Source: Cordilura impudica (lineage: Eukaryota > Arthropoda > Insecta > Diptera > Scathophagidae). Taken from it: 64,000 bases of DNA. Of the stretch, positions 1 to 12,230 are shown one piece after another (the stretch's first letter is position 1; each line of letters opens with the position of its first letter). A model generated the notes under the pieces. That model searched no databases, was not told the DNA's origin, and worked only from the letters and a program-made list of their open reading frames with translations. The translations under genes were made by a program, and so were the position numbers. The stretch spans positions 251,114,858-251,178,857 of the forward strand of contig OY821519.1 in the NCBI GenBank assembly GCA_963682025.1. The letters are read 5' to 3'.

Positions 1-987
1 TTAGGTGAATGTACCAATTGCCCGAAAACCACATTCATCAAAGAAAATTTAATCAACTCTTTAGATCGAGAATATATAGAGGAGGTCAAATTTGATTCTT
101 GGATTCAGACTGACAGATGCACATTGAAAACAATCATTTTAAATGGGAACCCATGACTTTTTAGTCAAAGAGCAATGGTCATTCTTCAAGGATTTCAAGA
201 TACATTTAAAGTTTGGTGAATTCGTTATTTCATATGATTTCGCAGAAAACTATAAATATGTTCTTCAGGATGCCATACAAGCATTCCACTTCAATAAAGA
301 CCAAGTAACTATATTCACAGTAGTTACTTACTACATGAAAGATGAAAAACTGGAACACAAAAGTATGGCAATCATATCCGACGATTTAAAACATGATACC
401 GTTGCAGTTTATGAGTACAGAAGAAGATACTAAAATTTCTAAAATCTAAATTTACAGTAAAGAAGGTATACTACGTTTCGGACGGAGCTCGTCAACATTT
501 TAAAAACAAAAGTAGCTTGGCAAATCTTATGGCCCATGAAAAAGATTTTGGAATGCCAGCTGAGTGGCATTTTCATCCTACTGCTCATGGTAAAGGAGCA
601 TGTGATGATATTGGAGCAAACCTTAAAAGAAATGCAGCGAAGTATAGCCTCCAGTGCTCTCATCAAGATCACATCTTAGATGCGACTGCTTTATTCCATT
701 GGGCAAAGAGTTATTGTAAAGAAACTAAAATAGTTTTTATTAGCGAAGAGGATCATCAGGAAACATTGAAAACACTGAAGAACAGATTCGATGCTGCGGT
801 AACAATCGATGGCACCGCTCAATACCATGCTTTTATACCGCTTGTCGATGGAAGACTCAAGTTGAAAAAGTTTTCTGCCTCTATTCAATGCGATTTCTTT
901 CCAAAGACAACAAATAAACCAGCAGCGAAATCAACAGCTGAACCTAGTAACGCCAAGAAAGGATTGACAAAAAAACGCAGTAAATAA
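1..987 (+). pseudogene. Transposase-like gene remnant, copy 1 (unassigned DDE-like family)
   Basis: A protein read in several frames carries the landmarks DFAENY (about 238), VISDDLKHDTVAVY-type text, SDGARQHFKNK (about 478) and a later HGKGACD element. I associate this DFAENY / SDGA / HGKG-CDG pattern with uncharacterised transposon-derived insect and vertebrate proteins, but cannot name the superfamily. Coding sense already exists at base 1 (a cysteine pair near the edge), so the true start lies outside the window. The frame breaks near 143 and again near 425, where copy 2 (10338) reads through as YEYQKRRLKFL. The segment 517-987 is open and ends in a lysine-rich tail with stop TAA. The acidic residues in DFAENY and SDGA may be catalytic; that is inference. 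It is non-functional as it stands. Confidence 0.6.
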
Positions 988-1845
988 AGGCGACAAAAAA
1001 GCTGGATGAAAGACTGGGTATTTAAAAATTTACAAGACTTAAATACTTCATCAGCTACAATAAATTAAGTATAAAAATAGTTATGATATAAATGGATCTA
1101 ATGCAATTAAGATTAAATTTTAATAAATTATTTATCTTTTTATTTTTAATATTATTATTATTATACATTAATTTAATTATTATTAAAAATAAATAAAAAT
1201 TAATACTTTTTCAACATTTCTGTAGAAAATAAGCGATTTTTTTTCCTGAGGTTAACATATTCTGGGTATTACAGTATCGAGGGTATAAAATTTTAGTTAG
1301 GTATGTTATATACCTTTGGAAAGTTTAGTTTGTCAGATTCTCAGTATAAGTTTTATTTGTAAGGTTTTAGACACAAATACGAAAAAATTCAAAATTCTTG
1401 AGTTACAAAACATTTATTTTGATAGATATCCCACTCCCATCCCACTAAGCGACCAAAAAGCTCTTAAAGGAAAAATCATAAGCTTTCTTATGAAAAAAAA
1501 AATGCCCTTTTTGAAAAAAAGGCAAAAAAAGCTTTAATTTGGCAAAAAAAAAAGTCTAAAATTTTTTTTTTTTAAGTACTTTTTTCCGAAATATTGAAGA
1601 AATAGCTATCTAAACCCTTTGGGAGAAAATTTTCTAAGAACAATAGGTAATAAGTTACATGGATGAGAAAAAACACCTGTTTGGCCAAAATGTCAAATTT
1701 TGATCCCCTCTAACTCAGACAGATCTGGACCGATCTTGTTGAAAAATTGTGTCCAAACTACTATCCAATAGGACTAACCTTGGTGCAAATTTCATCCCGA
1801 TCGGTTTCAAAAGTTGGTGCACTTGACATGAAATCCCCCATATAT
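354..1845 (+). repeat. Long dispersed direct repeat, copy 1
   Basis: The stretch from the middle of the transposase-like gene through its AT-rich 3' tail recurs almost base for base at 10338-11870 in the same orientation. Besides the coding part, the copies share a tail with poly-A runs, a TTA microsatellite and a final block that includes ttcatcccgatcgg and cttgacatgaaatccccca. Differences are small indels and substitutions. It is probably one transposon family rather than a local duplication, because copy 2 begins abruptly inside a TTTAT tract. Confidence 0.85.
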
Positions 1846-1859
1846 AAAAAATTTATGAA

Positions 1860-1935
1860 TATTTAAATGAGCCTAAAGGTATGTTAATCAATTTTAGCAA
1901 TTCACAATTCAACACAGAGCGTCTGATATATAATT
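1860..1935 (-). repeat. Fragment of a dispersed repeat (third copy)
   Basis: The reverse complement (a tgtgttgaattgtgaatt core followed by a gctaaaatt block) matches part of the repeat pair at 13060-13395 and 16528-16858. It lies just after the end of the long direct repeat. Confidence 0.5.
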
Positions 1936-3713
1936 TAAATCATTTGCATTAACAGGGTGTAACGAATTATTATAAATATTTTATTTTATTTAATTTAATA
2001 TATTTTTAAGACAGATTAAACATAAATTTTATCATTCTCAGCTTCTCCTCCATATGAACTATAGCTATGCCAATTTTCACACTCCTCCGTGCCCGCATAT
2101 TGCTTAAAAAGGGAACTAAAAATTTACCTTCGCGTATTAATATAATTTATAATATTTCATGGGATGCGTCACAAACGGAATGAAAAATTGGCAAAAAGTA
2201 AAAGATTTACTATATTGCTACAGAAATATTAAATATGCAAGTTGCGGATATTAATTCGGCTGAATTCATATCTCTGACATTGCACTATGTTATGTGATGG
2301 TTAAATATGTAACATATTCTGGTGTTCAAGAGCAACTCTTGCAAAGAAAGGCTTCTTGTAGAATAAAAATATAAATTTTAATTGTATCGTAATTATTGCA
2401 ACCATTGTCGTTAAACTGATCTCCAATCACATTTCTCATGAAATTATTTAATTCCATTGTATTATAGACCAAGAAGTTTTAGTTGATGAATAAATCATTA
2501 CAAATAATACCAAATGTAAAAAATTTAATAGATGTTGTTGTACCAGTAGTAATGAAAACTAGGGCGTTGAAACCAAGGTTCAGAAAATACACACATGAAA
2601 CACACAATGTTCTGTTCAAAAGCAGCCAACACATATCTTTATTTTCATATCAATTATGTGCGTTTCTAAATTTTCTACGGTGCCCAACACAACCATGACT
2701 GTGTTCGTTTTAATATTTCGTTATTTACACGAACATTTTTGTATCACATACTTTTTGTTTCAATCACACATAAAGCACACATTTCTGAGTGTTGCTTTAT
2801 TTGAAGTTCATGTTCTGGTACGTGTACTGAAAAAAAAAACACAGAACATGTACAATAAACAGGTTCGAGTTCAGTTATATTTTAAGTCGTGTTGTGGCTC
2901 GTGTAGTAAGAAAAAACAGAACATGTACAATAAACAGGTTCGAGTTCAGTTATATTTTAAGTCGTGTTTAAAATGTGTGTGTTGGTCTAAGTTATGTTTG
3001 TTTACATATATGTACGAGTTTTTTATTCAGTGTGTGTTTTTTTTCTGAACTCTGGTTGAAACACATACTATTTGCTGGAATTTTACATATATGGATTTAG
3101 TAAAGTACCAAAACGGTTCTCTGATTGTGTGGATGAAATAATTATTTTCTTGAGTAGCACATATTTTGATATGGTATAATTAATACTTCTCACTAATCCT
3201 GAATGGTTTCAAAACTTAAATTTTTTGCTTGATATGACCGAACATTTTAATTATTTGAATTTGTGACTGTGAAATTCTTACTTTTTACTAGTAGTGTTTT
3301 TTTGTAGATAATTGAAGGTGGACTTGCTTATTTTGAAAAATTACCGGACAAGGCTATACGATGAGATTACAGATTGTAAAATATTCGCTACAATTTAAAA
3401 TTCATTCAAGCCGTTTTCAGGATTTTAGAAAGTATCAAGAGACATTGGATTTCTTATTGCAGCCTTTGAAATGTAATTTAAAATTAATATACATCAAAGC
3501 TTTTCCTGGAATGTTTTTTGCAGAATTACAATTGTACCTTATGGAAATAAAATATGAATATTGAAATAAATCATCAACTATGCATAAAACACCAAAGAAT
3601 ATAATATTCAGCTACTTACTCAAATAGCAGGAGACTTGCTCTTGGTCTATTAACACTTTTTGGCTCAAGTACAATTGTGAACAACTTTTGTCCTTAATGA
3701 AATTTATTAAAAA
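1936..3713. other. AT-rich intronic/intergenic DNA, no gene seen
   Basis: No ORF with recognisable protein character. On the minus strand this would be intron of the myopic-like gene. Short open frames at 2483-3048 come from repeated sequence. Only the tandem duplication at 2842-2967 stands out. Confidence 0.6.
2842..2967. repeat. Tandem duplication, 75-bp period
   Basis: A 51-bp segment starting cagaacatgtacaataaac is repeated almost perfectly at 2842 and 2917, separated by a short spacer containing a poly-A run. Confidence 0.85.
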
Positions 3714-4545
3714 CTAGCTGGAGCCCCGATACGCTTCGCTACATCCATCGCCACAAAATAAAAAACTGGGAATACATTTCGTAGAAAACTTTTTTTTTAT
3801 TTTTTTTTTTTTTTGGCGATTTTTGTTTTAGATTTGTACGATTTTGGTGATTTTTGACTTTGACGATTATTGTTTTTTTTACGATTTTTGTTATTCGCAT
3901 TTTTCGGTTTGGCAATTTTCGATTTAGGCGATTTTTGATTTTTGAGATTTCTGTTATTCGCGATTTTCGGTTTTGGCGATTTTTGACTTTGGCGATTTTT
4001 GACTTCGGCGATTTTTGCTTTTTTGCTATTTTTTTTTTTTTTTTTTTTTTTTTTGCGATTTTTGGCTTTGCGATTTTTGTTACTTGATTTTGGCGATTTT
4101 TATTATTCGCAATTTTTGTTTTCGGCGATATTTAATTTGGCGATTATTGTTTTTCGCGATTTTTGGTATTCGCTATTTTGGGTTCTGGCGATTTTTGTTT
4201 TTTTTTTGTGATTTTCGATTTTGGCGATTTTTGTTTTTTTTCCGATTTTTGATTTTGACGATTTTTGTTATTCGCGATTTTCGGTTTTGGCGTTATTTGA
4301 TTTTGGCGATCCGACCATATTTTCCACGCCTACTCACAATGGTAATTACTGTACTTGTCAAAAGTTTCAAGACTGTCATTTTTATAGTACTCCATAACTT
4401 TTTGTATAGGTGGTGCCACGCACATTGTTCCGATCCCACCCATTTTTTGGGAAACTACTCACATTAATAACCTAGGACTCATACAAAGTCCCAAGGCTTT
4501 CACTGTTACAGTACTCCACATATATGACGTTAAATATTTACTTCG
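3714..4545 (-). mobile_element. Non-autonomous Helitron-related fragment
   Basis: Read on the minus strand, the segment ends in CTAG followed by T (3717-3713), the 3' signature of Helitrons, preceded by ggggctccag. The other side (about 4320-4540) matches, in reverse, the 142-bp tandem unit of the large Helitron at 38351-38880: shared phrases include ggagtactgt..acagtg, cccaaaaaatgggtgggatc and gcgtggcacc. So it looks like an internally deleted relative of that Helitron family, in the opposite orientation. The interior is filled by a minisatellite. The 5' TC end was not pinned down. Confidence 0.6.
3800..4315 (+). repeat. GGCGATTTTTG minisatellite
   Basis: Roughly 22-bp degenerate units built on ggcgatttttg followed by T-rich spacer, with poly-T expansions (about 4028-4055). 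Phenylalanine-rich open frames across it are artefacts of the repeat. Confidence 0.85.
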
Positions 4546-5470
4546 TATGGCGTCTTACTGCTTGGGTTTCTTTTAAAAAAAATCTGGTAATACTGTATGC
4601 ACACTATTCGAGAGTAAAAGTATTCGCTTTAAATGCTGTACATAAATATGTTAATGAAAATAAGCCTTTTAAATGTTTTTAGCTTTTCATTTTCCATTAC
4701 AGATATCTGTCACAGACGTGACGGCATATTCTTCTCGGCGGCAGTGAAACATTTTCTCACAAGCAGATAATCTTCTTAATCTTCTTAATTGATAATTCAT
4801 TAGGAAAAATCTTTACATTTCTACAGTATTTACACAATTACACAACATTTTGACGGCAATTTTGATATAATAATAACACAGGCCAACATAATATGAAAAG
4901 ATCATAGTTTTTTAAAGGTCTTGGGGAAGCTGAATTCAAATGTAAACTCCGTATTTCTCTATGGCCCACGTGTCAAAGTGAACATTAAATTATCATTATA
5001 TTTGGCGTTTAAGTAGTTCAGGTACTATTTTCGTTCAATGGGTACAATCTTCGGTTATATAGTTAACCAGTTTTTGAATACTTTTTTATAATGTACGATT
5101 AAAGTATTAATTGCATTCTGTCAAGACACTTTACAGAATAGGCGCTTCAAATGAAGTAAAAAATTATTCGTAAGTTTTTTTCTGGGACCAATTAAAACGA
5201 GTTCCACATTAATCCTCCCCTCCCCTTCCACTACCTTTTCACAAAATACTATTTTAAGAAATTTTTTGAACTAGTGAAAATATCCTATTCTATATACTTT
5301 CTAATAAATCAAACAGTTTAAGCACATTTCCATATTGCTTAAAATTCTGGTTTCAATATTATTGGCAATAATATATTATAAATTCAATAAAATTTCCTAT
5401 AAAATGAATTTAATTACATGTATATAATTTTTAAATTTAGTACTTTCCATTGAAAATTGTTTCTTCTTAC
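4546..5470. other. Intronic DNA of the myopic-like gene, nothing recognised
   Basis: AT-rich sequence between the Helitron fragment and the donor site of exon 2. No further myopic exon was found on the minus strand in 1-5470, so this intron is at least 5.4 kb. Confidence 0.6.
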
Positions 5471-6513
5471 CTCATATAACGTTAGCCGTTCTCCCATTTT
5501 TCTTTGTTCCTCCGCATTTTGGCCTTGATACAAATATAAGATGCAATTCAAATAGGAAATCTTAAAACGAACATATTTCTTCCATTGTTTATATACCGAG
5601 GAGTCTACTACCTGGGCGATAGGACCATCATCGCCGCCAGTAAGTAAAGCAGCCAAGGCAGCACCATAATACACCACAATTTGAGCTGTTACTTTGGCCA
5701 CAATATTTGGTTTACGATTATCGATCAAAGATTTTTCCAATATACATTCTTGAGCCTGGGCAAAGGATACTTGCTGCATGAAGAGCAACAATTCTGTTGT
5801 AAAACAATCACCAAATTCATCCATATTAATGTAACGGTCCCTGATCTCACCGAAAGCCCAGGCAGCACATTGAAAATGTGTACAAGCTAATTTCATGCCA
5901 TCGACGTCCGAGCGATTTACTTCAGCGCCCGCTTGGGTATGAGCGGTAGCTATGTTGAAGAGTACGGCCGCTTGTTCATAGCCAATATCATTATATTCTT
6001 GGACCTTATTGTTATACAAATCTTTCCAGGTGAATTGGAATATGACTTTTTTGTCGCGCAACTTGGGAAATCGATTTAACAAAGACTCCAATTGACAAAA
6101 ATAACGCTTGAGTATAGAGCAATTATCTTTGGGTGTGTTTAAGGCCTGATTTCGTAAAGTCTCTAAGGTAAAAAGCTCTTTGGAATAGTTGTCCGGATTC
6201 TCTTGATAAAATTCGGCAATGTACTAAGCGAAAAACAAATATTTAAACATTAACAAAGAAAACACAACAAACAATAATATTAAATAAAACACCATAAATT
6301 AATAAGCCAAAGATGAGTCAGTTTTTTCCAAACAAACCAACACCCCACCCTGCCTCTTACCAATTAAAATGCAAATTTCATTACATTTGTCCTGTTTTTA
6401 ATGGTAATTCTTGACAAATTTTAACTTACTTTCTTTAAACCAGCAAAAGAAGTACCTTCCGGACTTGTTTTATTTGGAAACCACAGCATATGCAGTCGTG
6501 GGACTGCCTCCAT
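5471..6513 (-). CDS. mop: myopic / HD-PTP (PTPN23-type) BRO1-domain protein, first two exons (partial)
   Basis: Exon 1 is 6513-6430 (ATG, 28 codons, starting MEAVPRLHML) with donor gtaagt; the intron is 6429-6224; exon 2 is 6223-5471, entered in phase 0 after ..cttag, with donor gtaag after GERLTLYE. The product is the start of a BRO1 domain: MEAVPR at the N-terminus, YIAEFYQENPDNY, YEQAAVLFNIA, CTHFQCAAWAF, QAQECILEKS and QAEEQRKMGERL-like text (here NAEEQRKMGERL) are landmarks of the HD-PTP branch of BRO1 proteins. HD-PTP (fly myopic) is a cytosolic and endosomal ESCRT-associated adaptor with a pseudo-phosphatase domain, acting in receptor down-regulation. The rest of BRO1, the V-domain and the phosphatase-like domain must lie beyond the left edge. 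No frame damage is seen. Confidence 0.9.
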
Positions 6514-6976
6514 TGTAAAAAAATGTAATCAATTTCAAAATTTTTTTTTTCTTTCAAAAACCAGCCTTTTTATAGCTTTTCTTAGAGTTTTGGCAACTTT
6601 TTAAAATAATTATCCCAAACTGTAAGAATTTCTATATTTTTTTTAGTTAATTACAATAAAAAAAAATCAATTTTATTTAGATACATTAACAATAAAGAGA
6701 ATCAAAAAATTATTTGCAAGACTTTTAGTCTGACTGACACACACAAACAAAATAAATTGCAGTCATATACATGTATAAATTAAGGATGTGTTCAGTGATT
6801 TCATAAATATATTTGTTTGGATTTGAGTTATTCATTCATAGGAAAATGTTATCTTTGATTATTTAGTTATAATAGCACCTTTTTGCATTTCTTCACTTAC
6901 GAGCGCATTGCCATTTGTTAAAACACAGCCTTGCCATACAGATAAGTTAAGGGTTGTGTCTAAGATAAAAAAACTA

Positions 6977-7065
6977 AAATATGACCGCTACCCTGTTAAA
7001 TTTATAAATCTATAGTTAAAATCGTCTCGTAGTACGGTAATTTAAAAAGAAACTTAAGCTAAAAT
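6977..7065 (+). repeat. Dispersed repeat pair, member 1
   Basis: The sequence with taaatctatagttaaaatcg and the surrounding ccgctaccct and acttaagctaaa recurs at 8049-8138 with about 80 percent similarity by eye. Confidence 0.6.
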
Positions 7066-8048
7066 AGTAATTAAGGTGATATTACACAACGTGTTTTTTA
7101 CATATTCACTGTCACTTTTTTTTTTTATCCATATGTAATTCCGTATGTCTGTCAAAATTGTCGTTTTACTTACGATTCATAATTTTTGCTATCACACTTG
7201 CATATGTAGTTTTGTATGACATAACCTCTATGTGTAAACAACAGTTGATTTTTTAATTTGTGAATTTGCACAATTAATTGTTAAAAATAAAGTTATTTTT
7301 TAATTGTTAATTATGGATCCCTACACAACCTTTGTTTTCGTAAGTGAGGTTAGGGAGAGCCATTTGATTTCAAACCTTAAAACTATCAAAACGATCTGTT
7401 ATGTAACATAACGGATCAAAAATAACCACCGAAACGTGTTATCCCTCAACCGGATAAAAAGAAACGACGAAAACGACATTTATTCGACGAAAACGACATT
7501 TATTCGATGAAACGTGAATTACTGCAGAAAGCATGAACTTAGTTACATAACCCAACTTCATGCCAAGCAGCAACCACGAGGCTCACATAACAAAAAACCG
7601 GAACGTTTTTCCCTTTACCCGGAGGATTGACGTGACGAAAACGATGTTTATTCGTTGAAGTGCAAACTGCTACTAATAATATTAATCTTAATAATTTACT
7701 TTGATTTTCTTTCGCCACAAGCAATGTTGTCTTTTCATATGTTTTGTCATGTCAAAATAGAACCTGTTCAAAATGAAAAATTTTCATTGACTTTCCACAT
7801 GTATTGTACATATGCAATGTTACATATGTATCACCCGATGTGTATAACTTTTGCAGTGGGAAAATTTGACAGTACATATGTAAAAAATATGTCGTGTAAT
7901 AGCACATTTTGTTTATATATTTAATATGAAATGGTGATGAGTGAACCTTTTAAATGTCAACAGTATCAGTGAGATCTCTAATTGCATTTAGATATTGTTG
8001 ATTTCAAAAACGTGTGTCAATTCTAACTTTTCACCATTAACAAGTAGA

Positions 8049-8138
8049 ATGTGACCACTACCCTAAATTTATTAATCTATAGTTAAAATCGTATCGAATT
8101 ATGGTACTCGCAATTAAAAAATTAACTTAAACTAAACT
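8049..8138 (+). repeat. Dispersed repeat pair, member 2
   Basis: Diverged direct copy of 6977-7065. The match stops exactly where the LTR-like sequence at 8142 begins, suggesting that the LTR inserted into this repeat. Confidence 0.55.
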
Positions 8139-8141
8139 AGT

Positions 8142-8550
8142 TGTAGCATAAAACATGGTCATCATTACTAACAAGAACATTTTTGGTTATTAAATATAAA
8201 AAGTGATCATGTTACATACAGAAAAATAAAAACGAACAACATGATACAGCACTGCTTATACAGTAAAAGCTCTAGATTTAGTAACCATAAGCTAGATGTG
8301 TGCAATTAAGCTGATACGCTACCTACTGTAACAGTCAACCCTTTTAGTGTTACACAATGATCGTTGAGTTATATATGTAAAATTAGCCAAAGATGTTCTG
8401 TCCATTGTTACACTTTCCCACTTTATACCAAAGCATTTTGTGAACATGTTATAGGTATAAATAGAGTTCGATTTTGTTAAATTGACACGCTTTGCTATAC
8501 TACTTCAAAGAGCTAAATAAAAGCAGTTTATTAAAACTCAAAAACTTTTT
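8142..8550 (+). mobile_element. LTR-like sequence
   Basis: Starts tgtagcataaaac, like the TGTAG starts of other LTRs in this window, and contains a TATA-type box (ggtataaatag, about 8453) and an aataaa signal (about 8517) at the spacing expected of an LTR promoter and polyadenylation region. No internal coding region follows; it runs into TTTAT-rich DNA. Solo LTR is the simplest reading. Confidence 0.4.
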
Positions 8551-8554
8551 GTTA

Positions 8555-10337
8555 TTCTTTTTGTTTATATAGTTATTAATATTTAGTTCATTTATTATAC
8601 ATAATATAATCTATTAATTTAATTTTTTTTTAATAATTTCATTTAATTTATTTAGTATACTTATATATTTTAATTATTTTTTAATCTATTTATTTTATTA
8701 CTTTTATTTAACTTATTCATGATATTTAATTATTTTATTTATTTTATATATGTGATTTTATATATCTCTTTTGTTTGTCTGTTTTATAAATTTTACTTAT
8801 TTAATTATTTCATTTTATATATATTTGATTTATTTTGTATATTTTATTTATTTATTAATTTTATTTATGTTTTTTTATTTTATTTCTTTTCTTCATTTTA
8901 TTTATTTTCATGAATTTTTATTTGTTATTTGTTATTTCTATGATTTAAGTAATATTTATTTTATTTTATTTATCTAATATAATTTTCTTAATCAATTTAT
9001 TTAATTTATTTAACTTAATTTATTAATTTTATTTAACATTATTTATATTATTTATTTTATTTATTTATATGAATTTGTATTTATTTCATTTATTTACAAA
9101 AGTTTTAATTATTTTATTTATTTATAATATTTGATTTTAATTTAATTGATTTATTCGTTTTATTTTATATATATTGTTATTTTTATTTATTTATTTTATT
9201 TAGTCCATTAATTTTATTTATTTAATTTAAATTTCTTTAAATTTTATTTGTTAAAAAATTTTATTTATTTCATATAGTTTATTCATTCATATGTTTTATT
9301 TATTTTTTTTATTTCATTTATTACACATATTTATTTTATTTTTTTTTATATATTATATTAATTTTTTAATTTTCTTTATTTTTTATATTTTATTTATTTT
9401 CTTACTTTTATATATATTTATTTTATTTATTTTATTTATTTTACTTATTTTATTTATTTTATTTATTTTATTTATTTTATTTATTTTATTTATTTTATTT
9501 ATTTTATTTATTTTATTTATTTTATTTATTTTATTTATTTTATTTATTTTATTTATTTTATTTATTTTATTTATTTTATTTATTTATTTTATTTATTTTA
9601 TTTATTTTATTTATTTTATTTATTTTATTTTTTTTATTTATTTTATTTATTTTATTTATTTTATTTATTTTATTTATTTTATTTATATTATTTATTTTAT
9701 TTATTTTATTTATTTTATTTATTTTATTTATTTTATTTATTTTATTTATTTTATTTATTTATTTATTTCATTTATTTTATTTATTTTATTTATTTTATTT
9801 ATTTTATTTATTTTATTTATTTTATTTATTTAATTTATTTAATTTATTTAATTTATTTTATTTATTTTATTTATTTTATTTATTTTATTTATTTTATTTA
9901 TTTTATTTGTATTACTTATTTTATTTATTTGTTATTTATATAATTTAAGTAACATTTTTTTTTCTTTTATTTTATCGAATTTAATTTTCTTAATCAATTT
10001 ATTTTATTTATTTAATTTAATTTATTTATTTTATTTATCATTATTTATATTATTTGTTTTATTTATTTATATGAATTTTTATTTATTTCATTTGTTTAAA
10101 AAAGTTTTTATTATTTTATTTATATATATTATTTACATGATTTTAATTTAATTGATTTATTCATTTTATTTTATATATATTGTTATTTTTATTTATTTAT
10201 TTTATTTAGTCTATTAATTTTATTAATTTCTATTAATTTTATTTCATTTTCTTTAAATTTTATTGATTTAAAAATTTTATTTATTTCATATAGTTTATTT
10301 ATTTCATTTGTTTTATTTATTTATTTCATTTATTATA
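8555..10337. repeat. TTTAT-rich low-complexity block
   Basis: About 1.8 kb of degenerate (TTTAT)n, nearly perfect from 9418 to 9910. It continues after the second transposase-like copy at 11871-12230. Isoleucine/phenylalanine/leucine open frames here are artefacts. Confidence 0.95.
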
Positions 10338-10956
10338 ACACAAAAGTATGGCAATCATATCCGACGATTTAAAACATGATACCGTTGCAGTTTATGAGTA
10401 CCAGAAGAGAAGACTAAAATTTCTTAAATCTAAATTTACAGTAAAGAAGGTATACTACGTTTCGGACGGAGCTCGTCAACATTTTAAAAACAAAAGTAGC
10501 TTGGCAAATCTTATGGCCCATGAAAAAGATTTTGGAATGCCAGCTGAGTGGCATTTTCATCCTACTGCTCATGGTAAAGGAGCATGTGATTGTATTGGAG
10601 CAAACCTTAAAAGAAATGCAGTGAAGTATAGCCTCCAGTGCTCTCATCAACATCGCATCTTATTCCATTGGGCAGAGAGTTATTGTAAAGAAACTAAAAT
10701 AGTTTTTAGTAGCAAAGAGGATCATTAGGAAACATTGAAAACACTGAAGAGCAGATTCGATGCTGTGGTAACAATCGATGGCACCGCTCAATACCATGCT
10801 TTTATACCGCTTGTTGATGGAAGACTCAAGTTGAAAAAGTTTTCTGCCTCTATTCAATGCGATTTCTTTCCAAAGACAACAAATAAACCAGCAGCGAAAT
10901 CAACAGCTGAACCTAGTAACGCCAAGAAAGGATTGACAAAAAAACGCAGTAAATAA
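10338..10956 (+). pseudogene. Transposase-like gene remnant, copy 2 (5' truncated)
   Basis: Begins mid-gene directly after a TTTAT tract, at the position matching base 354 of copy 1. The frame is open across YEYQKRRLKFLKSKF, where copy 1 is shifted, and keeps SDGARQHFKNK and HGKGACD. It is then broken by a 12-bp deletion near 10660 and a CAG-to-TAG stop at 10726. The lysine-rich C-terminus (10735-10956) is otherwise preserved. It is independent decay of the same family as copy 1, and it shares the non-coding tail to 11870. Confidence 0.65.
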
Positions 10957-11870
10957 AGGCGACAAAAAAGCTGGATGACAGACTGGGTATTTAAAAATTT
11001 AAAAATTTACAAGACTTAAATACTTCATCAGCTACAATAAATTAAGTATAAATATAGTTATGATATAAATGGATCTAATGCAATTAGGATTAAATTTTAA
11101 TAAATTATTTATCTTTTTATTTTTAATATTATTATTATTATTATTATTATTATACATTAATTTAATTATTATTAAAAATAAAAAAAAAATAATTTTTCAA
11201 AATTTCTATAGAAAACAGCGATTTTTTTCCTGAGGTTAACATATTCTGGGTATTACAGTATCGAGGGTATACAATTTTAGTTAGGTATATTATATATCTT
11301 CGGAAAGTTTAGTTTGTCTAGTTTCTCAGTATAAGTTTTATTTGTAAGGTTTTACACACAAATAGGAAAAAATTCAAAATAGTACATTTGTGAAAAATTG
11401 AAAAACCGTTGTCTTGAGTTACAAAACATTTATTTTGATAGATATCCCACTCCCATCCCACTAAGCGACCAAAAAGCTCTTAAAGGAAAAATCCTAAGCT
11501 TTCTTATGAAAAAAAAAATGCCCTTTTTGAAAAAAAAGGCAAAAAATGCTTTAATTTAGCAAAAAAAAAAGTCTACAAAAAAATTTTTTTTTAAGTATTT
11601 TTTCCGAAATATTGAAGAAATAGCTATCTAAACTCTTTGGGAGAAAATTTTCTAAGAACAATAGGTAATAAGTTACATGGATGAGAAAAAACACCTGTTT
11701 GGCCAAAATGTCAAATTTTGATCCCCTCTAACTCAGAGAGATCTGGACCGATCTTGTTGAAAAATTGTTTCTAAACTACTATCCAATAGGACTAACCTTG
11801 GTGCAAATTTCATCCCGATCGGAAGACATCGGTTTCAAAAGTTGGTGCACTTGACATGAAATCCCCCATA
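10338..11870 (+). repeat. Long dispersed direct repeat, copy 2
   Basis: Matches 354-1845, including the AT-rich tail, with a longer TTA microsatellite (about 11130-11155) and a few indels. Both edges abut TTTAT-rich DNA, so this copy sits inside the low-complexity block. Confidence 0.85.
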
Positions 11871-12230
11871 TTTATATTTTTTTATTTATTATATTAATTT
11901 TATTTATTTTCTTATTTATTTTATTTATTTAATTTATATTACTTATTTTATTTCTTTTACTTACTTTCTTATTTTATTTATTTTTATGAATTTGTATTTA
12001 TTTTTTTATGTAATTTATTTTATTATTTCATTAATTTTATTTATGTATTTTATATATTTATTTTATTTTGTTCTATTTAGTTTACTTTTAGTTTATTTTA
12101 TTTATATAATTTACTTTATTTATTTTATTTAATATAATTCATATTACTTATTTTACTTAAATAAGTTTAAGTTATTTTATTTTATTTATTTTTATGATTT
12201 TTCATTTATTTTTATGATTTGTTTTTTGAA
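11871..12230. repeat. TTTAT-rich low-complexity block, distal part
   Basis: Same composition as 8555-10337, resuming directly after the second repeat copy. Confidence 0.85.

Larger units (their letters stand above)
6514..8141. other. Upstream region of mop, no gene seen
   Basis: This holds the presumptive promoter and 5' UTR of the myopic-like gene, but no clear core promoter element could be chosen. It contains a dispersed repeat pair (see 6977 and 8049) and a small tandem repeat near 7463-7508 (cgacgaaaacgacatttatt twice). Confidence 0.5.

Noticed and set aside
3854..4467. Overlapping phenylalanine-rich open frames
   Set aside because: They follow the GGCGATTTTTG minisatellite and poly-T tracts in all three frames.
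9291..9833. 180-codon open frame made of repeated FILFI and YFI units
   Set aside because: Direct translation of the TTTAT repeat; no start context or complexity.
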